From Hyphomicrobiales bacterium (GTDB lineage Bacteria > Pseudomonadota > Alphaproteobacteria > Rhizobiales > Rhizobiaceae), in the NCBI GenBank assembly GCA_900471815.1, contig UICE01000004.1, positions 372,001 to 436,000 of the forward strand: a DNA stretch of 64,000 nt, in the 5' to 3' direction. The position numbers and the translations under genes were made by a program. The notes under the pieces are model-generated. The model saw nothing but the letters and a program-made list of their open reading frames with translations, did no database searches and was not told the DNA's origin. Position 1 is the first letter of the stretch; each line of letters opens with the position of its first letter. Positions 35,471-44,423 of the stretch are shown piece by piece.

Positions 35471-36340
35471 ATGCAACGGGCTTCAGTCCCCTATTTTCTC
35501 ATCTTGCCGAGCTTTCTACTGGCGGCTGTCATCATCCTTTGGCCGCTAAAGGAGATCGTCTCGCTATCGCTGCATGATGTGAATCGCTTTGGCATGTTGA
35601 AGGATTTCATCGGTCTTGAGCATTATCGCAGCCTGTTTGCCAATCCGGATTTCATTGCCGCGACATGGCGCACCCTGTTCTGGACCGCTGCCGTTGTCAT
35701 TGGCACACTGATTGTTTCCGTTCCCATCGCGCTTATCCTCAATGAGGATTTTTATGGCCGCGGCATTGCGCGCATTCTCATCATGCTGCCCTGGGCCATA
35801 TCCTTGACCATGACTGCAATTGTCTGGCGCTGGGCGTTGAATGGCGAAAGCGGCATGCTTAATTCGGCGCTGCGTGATCTCGGGATCATCAACACCAATA
35901 TTCAGTGGCTGGCGGAAGCCTCGACCGCTTTTCCCATGCAGATACTCATCGGCATTCTGGTCTCGGTGCCCTTTACGGTCACAATCTTCCTTGGCGGCCT
36001 TTCTTCCGTGCCGGAAGATCTCTATGAGGCGGCGGCGACTGAGGGTGCGGGACGCTGGGACCAGTTTCGCCTGATCACGCTGCCTCTGCTCAAGCCCTTC
36101 ATCAATATCGCCTTCGTACTGAACACGATCTATGTGTTCAATTCCTTCCCCATCATCTGGGCGACGACGCAGGGCGGTCCGGCCAATTCCACCGATATTC
36201 TGGTCACCTATCTTTATAAAACCGCCTTCCGCATGGGCAGGCTGGGCGAAGCCGCCGCCGTTTCGCTGATCATGTTCGCCATTCTCATTATTTTCACTAT
36301 TCTTTATGTGCGCCTCGCCATGCGGGAGGAAAAGCAATGA
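35471..36340 (+). CDS. Sugar-type ABC transporter permease (MalF-like)
   Basis: 289 residues with six membrane segments and the EAA loop [20 protein letters not shown] typical of MalF/UgpA permeases. It overlaps the next permease gene by four bases (ATGA). A palindromic repeat copy lies upstream. Confidence 0.93.
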   Translation: MQRASVPYFLILPSFLLAAVIILWPLKEIVSLSLHDVNRFGMLKDFIGLEHYRSLFANPDFIAATWRTLFWTAAVVIGTLIVSVPIALILNEDFYGRGIARILIMLPWAISLTMTAIVWRWALNGESGMLNSALRDLGIINTNIQWLAEASTAFPMQILIGILVSVPFTVTIFLGGLSSVPEDLYEAAATEGAGRWDQFRLITLPLLKPFINIAFVLNTIYVFNSFPIIWATTQGGPANSTDILVTYLYKTAFRMGRLGEAAAVSLIMFAILIIFTILYVRLAMREEKQ

Positions 36341-37161
36341 GCAAGAAACTGAAACGCTCCATCCTGTTCTGGCTTTTCCTGTCGCCTATTGTCGTGGTGA
36401 TCCTGTTTCCCTATGCGGTGATGGCCATAAGCTCGCTGAAATCCGCAACGGAAGTGCTCAATCCGACCTGGTGGCCGGACGAGTTGCATTGGCAAAATTT
36501 CCCGGAAATGTGGCGCACCTCCGGCATTGCATCGGCACTGGCCAATTCGCTTTACGTGTCCGGCCTGTCCACCGCCCTGACGATCCTTGTCTCCATTCCT
36601 GCCGCCTATGCGCTCAGCCGCTATCAATTTGCCGGGCGCAATGCCTTCCGCCAGTTTTTGCTCATCTCGCAAATGCTCTCGCCCATTGTTCTGGTCATCG
36701 GGCTTTTCCGCCTTGTTGCCGGGGCGGGTATGATTGATAGCCTCAATGTGCTCGTCATCATCTATACGGCCTTCAACATCGCCTTTTGCGTGTGGATGCT
36801 GCAAAGCTATTTCTCCACCATCCCGCGCGATCTGGAAGAGGCCGCGTGGATGGAAGGTGCAAGCCGCACGCGCACGCTCTTCACCGTATTTCTGCCGCTG
36901 GCGGTTCCTGCCATGGTGGTTACGGCGATTTTCACCTTCATCAATGCATGGAATGAGTTTGTCATTGCGCTGACCATGCTGCGCACGGAAGGCAGCTATA
37001 CTTTGCCGATCCGCGTCTTTTCGCTGGTTGCGGGGCGCTATACGGTCGATTGGCACTATGTTATGGCCGCCGCTTTCGTCGCGTCGGTGCCGGTCGCCAT
37101 ACTTTTCGCCTGGCTGCAACGCTATCTGGTGCGCGGACTTTCCATCGGCGCAGTGAAATAA
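36337..37161 (+). CDS. Sugar-type ABC transporter permease (MalG-like)
   Basis: 274 residues, six membrane segments, EAA loop [20 protein letters not shown] and the C-terminal region typical of MalG/UgpE. It is translationally coupled to the preceding permease and followed after 21 bases by the RidA gene. Confidence 0.93.
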   Translation: MSKKLKRSILFWLFLSPIVVVILFPYAVMAISSLKSATEVLNPTWWPDELHWQNFPEMWRTSGIASALANSLYVSGLSTALTILVSIPAAYALSRYQFAGRNAFRQFLLISQMLSPIVLVIGLFRLVAGAGMIDSLNVLVIIYTAFNIAFCVWMLQSYFSTIPRDLEEAAWMEGASRTRTLFTVFLPLAVPAMVVTAIFTFINAWNEFVIALTMLRTEGSYTLPIRVFSLVAGRYTVDWHYVMAAAFVASVPVAILFAWLQRYLVRGLSIGAVK

Positions 37162-37182
37162 TTCAACAACAGGAAACAGATC

Positions 37183-37548
37183 ATGACAAAACAGCATTTC
37201 GGCCAGTCGCATGTGCCATTATCGCCAGCGGTTCGGGCAGGGGATTTCATCTATATTTCCGGTCAGGTGCCGGTCGGCGCGGATGGAACAGTCATTATCG
37301 GCGGTATCGAAGCCCAGACCAAGCAGGTCATGGAAAACATCAAGGCCGCGCTCGCCCTTGCGGGGGCAGAGCTTTCCGATGTGGTCAAGACATTCGTCAT
37401 TTTAGAAGATGCGCGCGAATTTGCTGCCTTCAACAAGACCTATGCCACCTATTTTCCGCAGAACCCGCCCGCGCGCACAACCATTGAATCGCGGCTGATG
37501 ATCGATATCAAAATCGAGATTGAAGCGGTGGCCTATAAGCCTGCATGA
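37183..37548 (+). CDS. RidA/YjgF/YER057c-family enamine/imine deaminase
   Basis: 121 residues of the RidA fold: SPAVRAGDFIYISGQVPVG at the N-terminus, QTKQVMENIKAALALAGA, and the conserved arginine in PPARTTIES near residue 104 that binds the carboxylate of 2-imino acids. RidA proteins hydrolyse reactive enamines from PLP-dependent dehydratases; the D-threonine aldolase/D-serine dehydratase-like enzyme of the same regulon is a likely source. Co-transcribed with the transporter. Confidence 0.92.
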   Translation: MTKQHFGQSHVPLSPAVRAGDFIYISGQVPVGADGTVIIGGIEAQTKQVMENIKAALALAGAELSDVVKTFVILEDAREFAAFNKTYATYFPQNPPARTTIESRLMIDIKIEIEAVAYKPA

Positions 37549-37551
37549 ATA

Positions 37552-37681
37552 TTGTGCGCCCTTCGACAAGCTCAGGATGAGGGAGGTGAGTTGATTGCAG
37601 GGTGCTTGATCGTCAAGCGTTGAAGATGAGCTTTGCAACCCGCTACCTCCCTCATGGTGAGCCCCGTCGAACCATGCACAA
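37552..37681. repeat. Palindromic intergenic repeat, copy 4
   Basis: Left arm GTGCGCCCTTCGACAAGCTC with GATGAGGGAGGTGAG, right arm CTACCTCCCTCATGGTGAGC ending CGTCGAACCATGCAC. It lies between the RidA and M81 genes and starts directly after the RidA stop codon. Confidence 0.85.
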
Positions 37682-37716
37682 CTCAACTGCCATAACCACC
37701 CAACCGAAAGCATAAA

Positions 37717-39189
37717 ATGCGTATATTCACCGCATCCTTCGCTACCGAGACCAACACCTCCTCGCCAGTGCCGACAGATCGCGCCAGCTTTGAGATGGCA
37801 TTCTATGCCGGTCCCGGCCAGCACCCGGATACGCCGACATTGTGCTCGGCGCCCATGGTGGTCCTGCGCCGCCGCGCGCGGGAAGAAGGTTTCGAGCTTA
37901 TCGAAGGGACAGCAACATGGGCCGAGCCCGGCGGCCTGTTGCAGCGCAAGGCCTATGAAGATCTGCGCGACGAGATTCTCGACCAGCTCACGGCGGCAAT
38001 GCCGGTTGATGGCGTTATTCTTGGCCTGCATGGTGCCATGGTCGCGCAGGGTTATGATGATTGCGAAGGCGATCTTCTGGAGCGCATCCGCGCCATTGTC
38101 GGCCCGGATATTCTTATTGCTTCGGAACTCGATCCCCATAGCCATCTGACGAAAAAGCGCGTCGCCAATGCGGATATATTGGCGGCATTTCTCGAATTTC
38201 CCCATACTGATTTCTACGAGCGCGGCGAACATGTGGTTGACCTGGCCCTGCGTACACTGCGCGGCGAGATCAAGCCGGTCATTTCAACCTTCGATTGCCG
38301 CATGATCGGCGTCTATCCCACAAGCCGCGAGCCGATGCGGTCCTATGTGGATCGCATGAAAGCGCTGCACGGCAAGGATGGCATTCTGTCGGTTTCGCTG
38401 ATCCATGGTTTCATGGCGGGCGATGTGCCGGAGCTGGGAACACAGCTCATGGTTGTGACGGATAATGAAAAGGCCAAGGGCGATGCTTTGGCGGAAAAGC
38501 TGGGCATGGAGCTTTTTGCCCTGCGTGGCACAACGGCTATGCCGATGCTCGACACGGAAGCGGGGCTCGATGCGACCATGGCGATTGTCGCGCAGCGCCC
38601 GGGCAAGCCTGTGGTTGTCGCCGATGTCTGGGATAATCCCGGCGGCGGTGTAGCGGGCGATGGCACGCTGATCCTCAATCGCATTATCGAACGCGGTATT
38701 GGCAATGTGGCTGTTGCGACGATCTGGGACCCTATCGCTGTCACCTTTTGCCTCGCCGCAGGCGAGGGCGCGCTGATACAGCTGCGCTTTGGTGGCAAGG
38801 CCGGTCCTGATGGCGGCGCGCCTATTGATGCGCGTGTCGAGGTGCTACGGGCTGTCGAGGAAGGCTGGCAAAGCTTTGGTAAGAGCCGGGTTACGCTTGG
38901 GCCCGCAGCGCTGATCCGCCTTGAAGGCACGGATATCGACGTTATCCTCAACACGAACCGCACCCAGACTTTTGAGCCAGATATTTTCTCCAATATTGGC
39001 ATTGATCCCTTGTCGAAAGATATATTGCTGGTCAAATCTACCAATCATTTCCACGCGGGGTTCGAGCCGGTGGCGTCGGAGATCATCTATATTGATGCGG
39101 GCGCGCCTTATCCCTCAAACCCGAAAAAAACAGATTACCGCAAGCTCTCGCGTGAAATCTGGCCAAGAGTGGAAAATCCTTTCGGTTAG
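37717..39189 (+). CDS. M81-family metallopeptidase (microcystinase C/MlrC-like)
   Basis: 490 residues. N-terminal M81 domain with RIFTASFATETNTSSP at the start (His is usual in xxHETNTFSP; here ATETN), LGLHGAMVAQGYDDCEGDLL, ASELDPHSHLT and LEFPHTDFYERG with putative zinc ligands; C-terminal MlrC domain with VVADVWDNPGGGVAGDGT. MlrC cleaves linear peptides with the unusual residue Adda; other members are found in catabolic clusters with no known role. Context suggests hydrolysis of an amide in the imported compound. Confidence 0.88.
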   Translation: MRIFTASFATETNTSSPVPTDRASFEMAFYAGPGQHPDTPTLCSAPMVVLRRRAREEGFELIEGTATWAEPGGLLQRKAYEDLRDEILDQLTAAMPVDGVILGLHGAMVAQGYDDCEGDLLERIRAIVGPDILIASELDPHSHLTKKRVANADILAAFLEFPHTDFYERGEHVVDLALRTLRGEIKPVISTFDCRMIGVYPTSREPMRSYVDRMKALHGKDGILSVSLIHGFMAGDVPELGTQLMVVTDNEKAKGDALAEKLGMELFALRGTTAMPMLDTEAGLDATMAIVAQRPGKPVVVADVWDNPGGGVAGDGTLILNRIIERGIGNVAVATIWDPIAVTFCLAAGEGALIQLRFGGKAGPDGGAPIDARVEVLRAVEEGWQSFGKSRVTLGPAALIRLEGTDIDVILNTNRTQTFEPDIFSNIGIDPLSKDILLVKSTNHFHAGFEPVASEIIYIDAGAPYPSNPKKTDYRKLSREIWPRVENPFG

Positions 39190-39232
39190 TATTTCGGTCA
39201 TCTCAAGGCACATGCTTGCGTGGCTTTTGATT

Positions 39233-39375
39233 GTGCGTGGTTCGCCCTTCGGCTCGCTCAGGAGGGCTCACCATGAGGAAGAGAGCTGAGTGCAGGGAGC
39301 CAGCTCTTGCAACGCTGAAGACTGTCATTGCAACCCACGCACTTTCCTCATGGTGAGCTTCGTCGAACCCCGCAC
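39233..39375. repeat. Palindromic intergenic repeat, copy 5
   Basis: Left arm GTGCGTGGTTCGCCCTTCGG and GGGCTCACCATGAGGAAGAG, right arm CTTTCCTCATGGTGAGCTTC ending CGTCGAACCCCGCAC. Follows the M81 gene and precedes the NemR-like gene. Confidence 0.85.
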
Positions 39376-39451
39376 TATACTATTTGCAGCGGGCCCTACC
39401 GGAGCGTTAGACCGAGCTAGTCAAAGGGCAAAAAACGCCCCTTGCAATTAC

Positions 39452-39466
39452 TAGACGACTGGTCTA
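39452..39466. promoter_or_regulatory. NemR-like operator TAGACGACTGGTCTA
   Basis: TAGAC and GTCTA are perfect inverted arms around GACTG, located 11 bases before the regulator start codon; this closely resembles the TAGACC...GGTCTA box of E. coli NemR. A 14-base exact second copy lies at 40095-40108. Confidence 0.7.
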
Positions 39467-39476
39467 TTATAACCTT

Positions 39477-40070
39477 ATGAGCAAGATCGACACACGAGCA
39501 GTTTTGATTGATGAGGGCCTGAAGGCGCTTCTTTCCCACGGCTATGATGGCGCGGGAATCGGCCCGATCCTCAAGTCGGCGGGCGTGCCCAAGGGTTCGT
39601 TCTATCACTTCTTCGAAAGCAAGGAAGAGTTTGCTTCGGCGGTGCTTGCAAACTATTGCACCAACAACCAGAAGGTACGCACGCGTCTTCTGCTGGAAAA
39701 TAGGTCGAAAGCACCGCTCCAACGTCTGCGTGATTATTTCGATTATTACGAGACAGTCTATAGCAGCGGCGATCCAACTTGCGGTTGTCTTCTTGGCAAT
39801 CTTGCCCAGTCCATTGCGGCCCATAGCGAAGTGCTCCAGCGTGAGCTGAATCGCTCATTCACCGCTTGGCAGGAAGATTTTAAAACGGTGTTGCGTGAGG
39901 CACGTGATGCCGGAGAGTTGCCGGAACATCTTGATCCGGATGAGACGGCCGCCTTTCTGATTGATGCCTATGAGGGCGCGCTGATCAGAATGAAGGCGGA
40001 AGGAAGCATCAAACCATTACAGCGGTTCCGCGCGATGACGCTCGACGGCCTGCTGACCCGCACATCATAG
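39477..40070 (+). CDS. TetR-family regulator, NemR-like
   Basis: 197 residues, length of NemR (199). The HTH has GIGPILKSAGVPKGSFYHFFESKEEF, the strongest similarity to NemR (VPKGSFYHYF). Two cysteines, Cys102 and Cys104 in PTCGCLLGN, are at the position of the redox-active Cys106 of NemR (GCLT), which reacts with electrophiles and hypochlorite. So it is probably a repressor released by reactive electrophiles. The operator in its own promoter suggests autoregulation, and the DUF1127 gene follows after 11 bases. The NemR partners nemA and gloA are not in the window. Confidence 0.88.
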   Translation: MSKIDTRAVLIDEGLKALLSHGYDGAGIGPILKSAGVPKGSFYHFFESKEEFASAVLANYCTNNQKVRTRLLLENRSKAPLQRLRDYFDYYETVYSSGDPTCGCLLGNLAQSIAAHSEVLQRELNRSFTAWQEDFKTVLREARDAGELPEHLDPDETAAFLIDAYEGALIRMKAEGSIKPLQRFRAMTLDGLLTRTS

Positions 40071-40081
40071 GAGTATTTATT

Positions 40082-40342
40082 ATGGCTTATATAGAGACGA
40101 CTGGTCTACTAGAAATTGACCGCAACTATCGCACTGGCCGCAGCTATTCGTTGCGAAACTCCAATAAGGCCGGTTTGCTTGAGCGGTTTGTCGAAAGAGT
40201 CCGCACGAGTTTTGCTTCCGGTGGCGTGGTTAGCGCGGAAGATGCGCCTCTGGCCCGCCTCAGCGATCGCATGCTCGATGATATTGGCCTGACAAGAGCC
40301 GAGGCCTTGGAGCTGGATCGGCGGGCGAAAGAATTGAAGTGA
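40082..40342 (+). CDS. DUF1127-family small protein
   Basis: 86 residues. The C-terminal part (LARLSDRMLDDIGLTRAEALELDR) is the DUF1127 signature, common in small alphaproteobacterial proteins, some of which bind RNA and affect phosphate or stress responses. The start follows an AGGAG by nine bases. Within codons 5-9 is the exact NemR-like 14-base operator. It is likely co-transcribed with the TetR gene. Confidence 0.9.
   Translation: MAYIETTGLLEIDRNYRTGRSYSLRNSNKAGLLERFVERVRTSFASGGVVSAEDAPLARLSDRMLDDIGLTRAEALELDRRAKELK
40095..40108. promoter_or_regulatory. Second copy of the NemR-like box inside the DUF1127 coding region
   Basis: AGACGACTGGTCTA is identical to 14 of the 15 bases of the box at 39452-39466 (only the first T is changed to G). 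It lies 14 bases into the coding region. It may be an additional operator or DNA-bridging site. Confidence 0.55.
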
Positions 40343-40360
40343 TTTTCGGCATGCATTTGG

Positions 40361-40410
40361 GTGATGCGTGGTTCACCCTTCGACAAGCCCGTCGAACCAC
40401 GCACTATATT
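40361..40410. repeat. Palindromic intergenic repeat, short copy 6
   Basis: GATGCGTGGTTCACCCTTCG and CGTCGAACCACGCACTATAT with almost no centre, apparently the two outer arms left after internal deletion. It follows the DUF1127 gene. Confidence 0.75.
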
Positions 40411-40467
40411 AATGCGAATAGTTAACCTTGCACATAAGCCAACGGGGGAGCGCCAAGGGATGGCAAC

Positions 40468-41403
40468 CTAGCCCAGCTCACTCCGCCAGGGCGGGTTTGC
40501 GCCTGCACGGGAAACAGTCACTGCGGCGGCCTTGGCACCAAGTGTCAGCGCAGCGCTGATCTGTTGTTGCGTCAGTGCGGGCAGGGCCGTTTTCGTCAAA
40601 AGTCCGGCTTCCTGCAATGAAGCCAGCACACCGGCGGTAAATGTATCGCCAGCGCCCACCGTATCGACAACCTCAACACGCTGCGCATCGACATGCACGG
40701 TCTGATCCTGTGTATAGCCGGTAACGCCATCAGCGCCATGGGTAACGAGAATGAGCTTCGGTCCCTGTTGATCTGCCGCAACGATCCAGCGTTTTGCGAT
40801 TTCGTCCATCGTTCCGGCTTCACCGAACCATCGCATATCCTCATCGGAAATCTTGACAATATCGGTCATGGCGATCATGCGGCGCATGCGGGCGAGATGC
40901 TTTTCCTTGTCAGGAATGAAACCGGGTCGGATATTCGGGTCGAGCACGATGACGCGTTTTTCATGTTCGCGCGCCATCAGCGCTTCATAGGTCGCGCCGC
41001 AAGGTTCCGGAATGAGACTGATCGCCCCAAATTGCACTGTGGTGACATTATCGTCCAGCACCGGCAAATGGTCTGTTGTCAGGGACCGCCCCGCGCTGTT
41101 TTCATCATAGAAAATATAGCTGGCCTGTCCGTCAACAAGCCGCACGAAAGCCAATGTGGTCGGCTGCGGCGAAATATGCGCATAGCGTGTGCCAACATGG
41201 TTTTGTGCCAGGCTGTCCCGCAACATCTGGCCGAAGAAATCGGAGGAAATGCCCGAAAAGAATTCGGTTGGCACCCCAAGCCGTCCGAGGGCAATCGCCG
41301 TATTGAAAACAGCGCCGCCGACATACGGAGCAAAAGCAGCTTCTCCGGCGCCGGTCTGGCGCGGCAGCATGTCGATCAGGGCTTCACCACAACATAAAAT
41401 CAT
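40468..41403 (-). CDS. PfkB-family sugar kinase (fructokinase-like)
   Basis: 311 residues of the ribokinase fold. N-terminal CCGEALIDMLP and GGAVFNTAIALGRLG, central DPNIRPGF, and the C-terminal ATP signature DTVGAGDTFTAGVLA with the catalytic Asp. The first block fits fructokinases of Rhizobiales. It lies with FucU and a ROK regulator leftward of the Frc-type transporter, so it probably phosphorylates the imported ketose. Confidence 0.9.
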   Translation of the reverse strand: MILCCGEALIDMLPRQTGAGEAAFAPYVGGAVFNTAIALGRLGVPTEFFSGISSDFFGQMLRDSLAQNHVGTRYAHISPQPTTLAFVRLVDGQASYIFYDENSAGRSLTTDHLPVLDDNVTTVQFGAISLIPEPCGATYEALMAREHEKRVIVLDPNIRPGFIPDKEKHLARMRRMIAMTDIVKISDEDMRWFGEAGTMDEIAKRWIVAADQQGPKLILVTHGADGVTGYTQDQTVHVDAQRVEVVDTVGAGDTFTAGVLASLQEAGLLTKTALPALTQQQISAALTLGAKAAAVTVSRAGANPPWRSELG

Positions 41404-41420
41404 AGAATATCTCTCTGGAT

Positions 41421-41858
41421 TCAGGACTTATCTGGATAAATCACACCCTTGCGGATGATGATATTGGCATAAAGTCGAGGTTCACTTGTCGCAACAATCG
41501 TGTGCGCCTTTTTGATGCGCGCATAGAGTGCCTCGCCATTGAGCGCAACCAATTCAAACCCCGGCGCGCGTCTGGAGCAGACAGCCTGCATTTCGTGGTG
41601 AACGGGGTCGGCGCGGTCCGGATCGCCCATTACGGAAGCGCGGAACAATGCCTGTGGTACGAAGTCATCGACAGGCAGCACTTGCAAGATTGCATCGAGA
41701 AGCGGAATCAGCGGCAGGCCATCGGCGCGGATCAGTCGCCGTGCATCTTCCTGCGCCGGATAATTGCCGTCGACGAGTGCAATCTCGTCGCCATGTCCCA
41801 TGGCGCGCAGTGTCGCCAGCAGTTCCGGCCCCAGCATTGGGGAAATTCCAATCAACAT
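41421..41858 (-). CDS. RbsD/FucU-family sugar mutarotase, FucU-like
   Basis: 145 residues starting MLIGISPMLGPELLATLRAMGHGDEIALVDGNYPA, near the family start of FucU (HGD with the catalytic His; shorter text given as GHGDEIALVDGNYPA). FucU interconverts alpha and beta anomers of fucose and related sugars. It precedes the kinase by 18 bases. Role inferred: supply of the right anomer to the kinase or isomerase. Confidence 0.9.
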   Translation of the reverse strand: MLIGISPMLGPELLATLRAMGHGDEIALVDGNYPAQEDARRLIRADGLPLIPLLDAILQVLPVDDFVPQALFRASVMGDPDRADPVHHEMQAVCSRRAPGFELVALNGEALYARIKKAHTIVATSEPRLYANIIIRKGVIYPDKS

Positions 41859-41923
41859 GGGACATCACCAGAGAGAATAGCAATCGGCATCCCATTTTTC
41901 TTAAAGCCATAATTTTGCATGCA

Positions 41924-43144
41924 CTAAATTTCTTTCCTGAAAATCTTCTGACCCAGAAGGAAACGGTCAGCCAGTGGCAGGCTGGCGGCTCCCAGTGAAC
42001 GGGCATGGATCCCAACAGTTCCTGCAAGAATTGAGGGAAGCGATAGTCCCTCCAGCCGGAACGTATTTATATGTTTTTGAACGGCCTCCACGACCCGGGC
42101 GCGAACATCTTCAGGTATCCAGCCATCGATAATTGCGGCTTCAAAATCCACAACCGAGGCCGATGCGACGACAGCCTGCGCAATCGCTTTGCCGGCTGTG
42201 TCGATCCACTCGTCGAGTTCAGGGCCCATCTGTCCCCAATCGTCAGGCGAAGCCCAGAGCGGCGAGGGGTCACGGCCAAGCGTGGTGACGACGCGCTCAA
42301 GACCGGTGATTGAAGCCATATCGATGAGCTGGCGGGCCGTGCCGTCATTCCCGAATACCGGCATTGAGCCAAGCGCGCCGGCATTCCCGCTGCGCCCGGG
42401 ATAAAGACTGCCATTGATCACGATACCGCCGCCGATAAACGAACCGATATAGAAATAGACGAAATCATTGATATCTTTGGTTTGGCCAAAGACAAGCTCT
42501 GCGCCGCAGGCGGCGGTCATGTCATTTTGCAAATAGGCGGGGAAGGAGCAGAGTTCCTGGATTCGGGCACGGATATCGCAGTCGCGCCACTGGTCCAGCA
42601 CCTCCTGCGGCGCGCCGACGGCATCGGCCCATTTCCACAGCTCAAACGGCGCGGCAATACCGATCCCGGCGACCCTTTCGCGCTGCTTGGGTGTCAGTTC
42701 GGCCAGCATGTCCCGCATGCCTTCTGCAGCAATACGAAAGATCGGCGTCGGTGCCAGATAATCATAGGGCGTATGGCGCATGGAGCGGATGCGCCCGAGA
42801 AAATCGATCAGCACAAGGTCGGCGCTGCGCCGCCCGATCTTGAAGCCAAAGAAGAATGCGCCTTCAGGATTAAGCGCCATGGGGATCATGGGTTGACCGA
42901 TCCGCCCGCGCAAAGGCTCTTCGCGGATCAGCAGTTCATCGGCTTCCAGCATGCGCATGATGATTGAGCTTGTCTGGGCGGAGAGCCCGCTCATCCGCGC
43001 AATCGCCGTCTTGGCAAGGCTGCCATGCTGGCGAAGCAGCGACAGCACCACACGCTCATTGTGATCGCGCATGCCGCTCTGGTTCGTACCGTGATGATGC
43101 GACGGCCGCGCGGCGGCACTTCGCTCCGATACTCGAATAGCCAA
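41924..43144 (-). CDS. ROK-family transcriptional regulator
   Basis: 406 residues from a TTG start at 43144, which lies seven bases after GGGAGGAA; the frame is open to 43198 but without a ribosome-binding site. Residues about 25-85 form the winged helix (KTAIARMSGLSAQTSSIIMRMLE); the ROK sugar-kinase-like domain follows, with IGSFIGGGIVINGSLYPG and ALGSMPV. The usual zinc-site pattern (CGxxGCxE) is not evident and the ATP site is unlikely to be active. A 17-base palindrome lies 58 bases upstream. It should control the divergent frcB operon and the leftward genes. Confidence 0.9.
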   Translation of the reverse strand: MAIRVSERSAAARPSHHHGTNQSGMRDHNERVVLSLLRQHGSLAKTAIARMSGLSAQTSSIIMRMLEADELLIREEPLRGRIGQPMIPMALNPEGAFFFGFKIGRRSADLVLIDFLGRIRSMRHTPYDYLAPTPIFRIAAEGMRDMLAELTPKQRERVAGIGIAAPFELWKWADAVGAPQEVLDQWRDCDIRARIQELCSFPAYLQNDMTAACGAELVFGQTKDINDFVYFYIGSFIGGGIVINGSLYPGRSGNAGALGSMPVFGNDGTARQLIDMASITGLERVVTTLGRDPSPLWASPDDWGQMGPELDEWIDTAGKAIAQAVVASASVVDFEAAIIDGWIPEDVRARVVEAVQKHINTFRLEGLSLPSILAGTVGIHARSLGAASLPLADRFLLGQKIFRKEI

Positions 43145-43201
43145 CGAAATTCCTCCCGATTTCCCTGGGACAATGGAACGGGGACCGGCTTCTGTCAATA
43201 T

Positions 43202-43218
43202 TAAATCACAGTGATTTA
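43202..43218. promoter_or_regulatory. ROK regulator operator candidate TAAATCAC A GTGATTTA
   Basis: A perfect 17-base palindrome in the divergent region between the ROK regulator and the FrcB gene, further flanked by TGTCAA (43193) and TTGACA (43225). The TTGACA could serve as -35 for the rightward operon. The AT-rich symmetric form resembles NagC/XylR-type sites. Confidence 0.6.
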
Positions 43219-43376
43219 TTAATGTTGACAGGTTGGGACGAGTGGTATTTGCTTATAGGGCACTTGGCCGGGAGGATAACTGTCCGAGATGTTTAGAAAA
43301 TTGAACAGGGACCTGTCGAACACGGTCTCAATGCGGACGAGTATGCGCTTGCCGCGTCCATAGGAGGAAGTCACAC

Positions 43377-44411
43377 ATGGCTAAGAATCTATATTTGAAA
43401 TCCACGGTATTTGGAGCGGCTGTCGTTGCTCTGGCCGCTTTGGCCGCGCCTGCACAGGCTGCGGATGTCAGCGCATGCCTGATCACCAAGACAGACACCA
43501 ATCCGTTTTTCGTCAAGATGAAGGAAGGTGCGCAGGCCAAAGCCAAGGAACTCGGCGTTGAGCTGAAGGCCTATGCGGGCAAGATCGACGGCGACAGCGA
43601 AAGCCAGGTCGCGGCAATCGAGACCTGCATCGCCGATGGTGCCAAGGGTATTTTGATCACAGCATCCGACACAGCCGGTATTGTTTCCTCGGTCAAGCAG
43701 GCACGTGATGCCGGTCTTCTGGTTATCGCGCTCGACACGCCGCTTGATCCTGTCGATGCTGCCGATGCGACCTTCGCAACGGATAATCTTCTGGCCGGTG
43801 AACTGGTCGGCAAGTGGGCTGCCGGTACTTTGGGTGACAAGGCGAAGGATGCCAAGATTGCTTTCCTCAACCTCACCCCATCGCAGCCATCGGTTGACGT
43901 TCTGCGCGATCAGGGTTTCATGAAGGGCTTTGGCATTGATGTTGCCGATATCAACAAGATCGGCGACGAAACTGACCCGCGCATTGTTGGCCACGACATC
44001 ACCAATGGCAATGAAGAAGGCGGCCGCAAGGCAATGGAAAGCCTTCTGCAGAAAGACCCAAGCATCAATGTCGTGCACACGATCAACGAGCCTGCAGCTG
44101 CCGGTGCCTATGAGGCTCTGAAAGCGGTCGGCAAGGAAAAGGACGTTCTGCTCGTTTCCATCGATGGTGGTTGCCCGGGCGTCAAGAATGTTGAAGCCGG
44201 TGTTATCGGCGCGACGTCGCAGCAATACCCGCTTGCCATGGCAGCGCTCGGCATTGAGGCCATCAAGAAGTTTGCCGATACCGGCGAAAAGCCAAAGCCA
44301 ACGGAAGGCAAGACATTCTTCGATACCGGCGTCGCGCTGGTCACTGACAAGCCGGTCAAGGGTGTTGAGTCGATCAGCGTCAAGGACGGCCTGGCCAAGT
44401 GCTGGGGCTGA
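43377..44411 (+). CDS. frcB: Sugar ABC transporter periplasmic binding protein, FrcB-like
   Basis: 344 residues with signal peptide ([21 protein letters not shown]..., cleavage after AQA near 24). Type I periplasmic-binding fold: [20 protein letters not shown], the hinge ALDTPLDP, and [12 protein letters not shown]. These fit fructose/ribose-type binding proteins. AGGAGG lies nine bases before ATG. Followed by the permease and ATPase, then isomerase and kinase, an order known from Sinorhizobium frcBCAK. Confidence 0.88.
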   Translation: MAKNLYLKSTVFGAAVVALAALAAPAQAADVSACLITKTDTNPFFVKMKEGAQAKAKELGVELKAYAGKIDGDSESQVAAIETCIADGAKGILITASDTAGIVSSVKQARDAGLLVIALDTPLDPVDAADATFATDNLLAGELVGKWAAGTLGDKAKDAKIAFLNLTPSQPSVDVLRDQGFMKGFGIDVADINKIGDETDPRIVGHDITNGNEEGGRKAMESLLQKDPSINVVHTINEPAAAGAYEALKAVGKEKDVLLVSIDGGCPGVKNVEAGVIGATSQQYPLAMAALGIEAIKKFADTGEKPKPTEGKTFFDTGVALVTDKPVKGVESISVKDGLAKCWG

Positions 44412-44423
44412 TCTGAGCGGTCT

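Noticed and set aside
36304-37212. 302-codon minus-strand frame
   Set aside because: Antisense of the MalG-like permease, same type of composition artefact.
29639-40410. CRISPR-like spacing of repeats
   Set aside because: The repeats are few, kilobases apart, palindromic and of variable length; there are no regular spacers and no cas genes.
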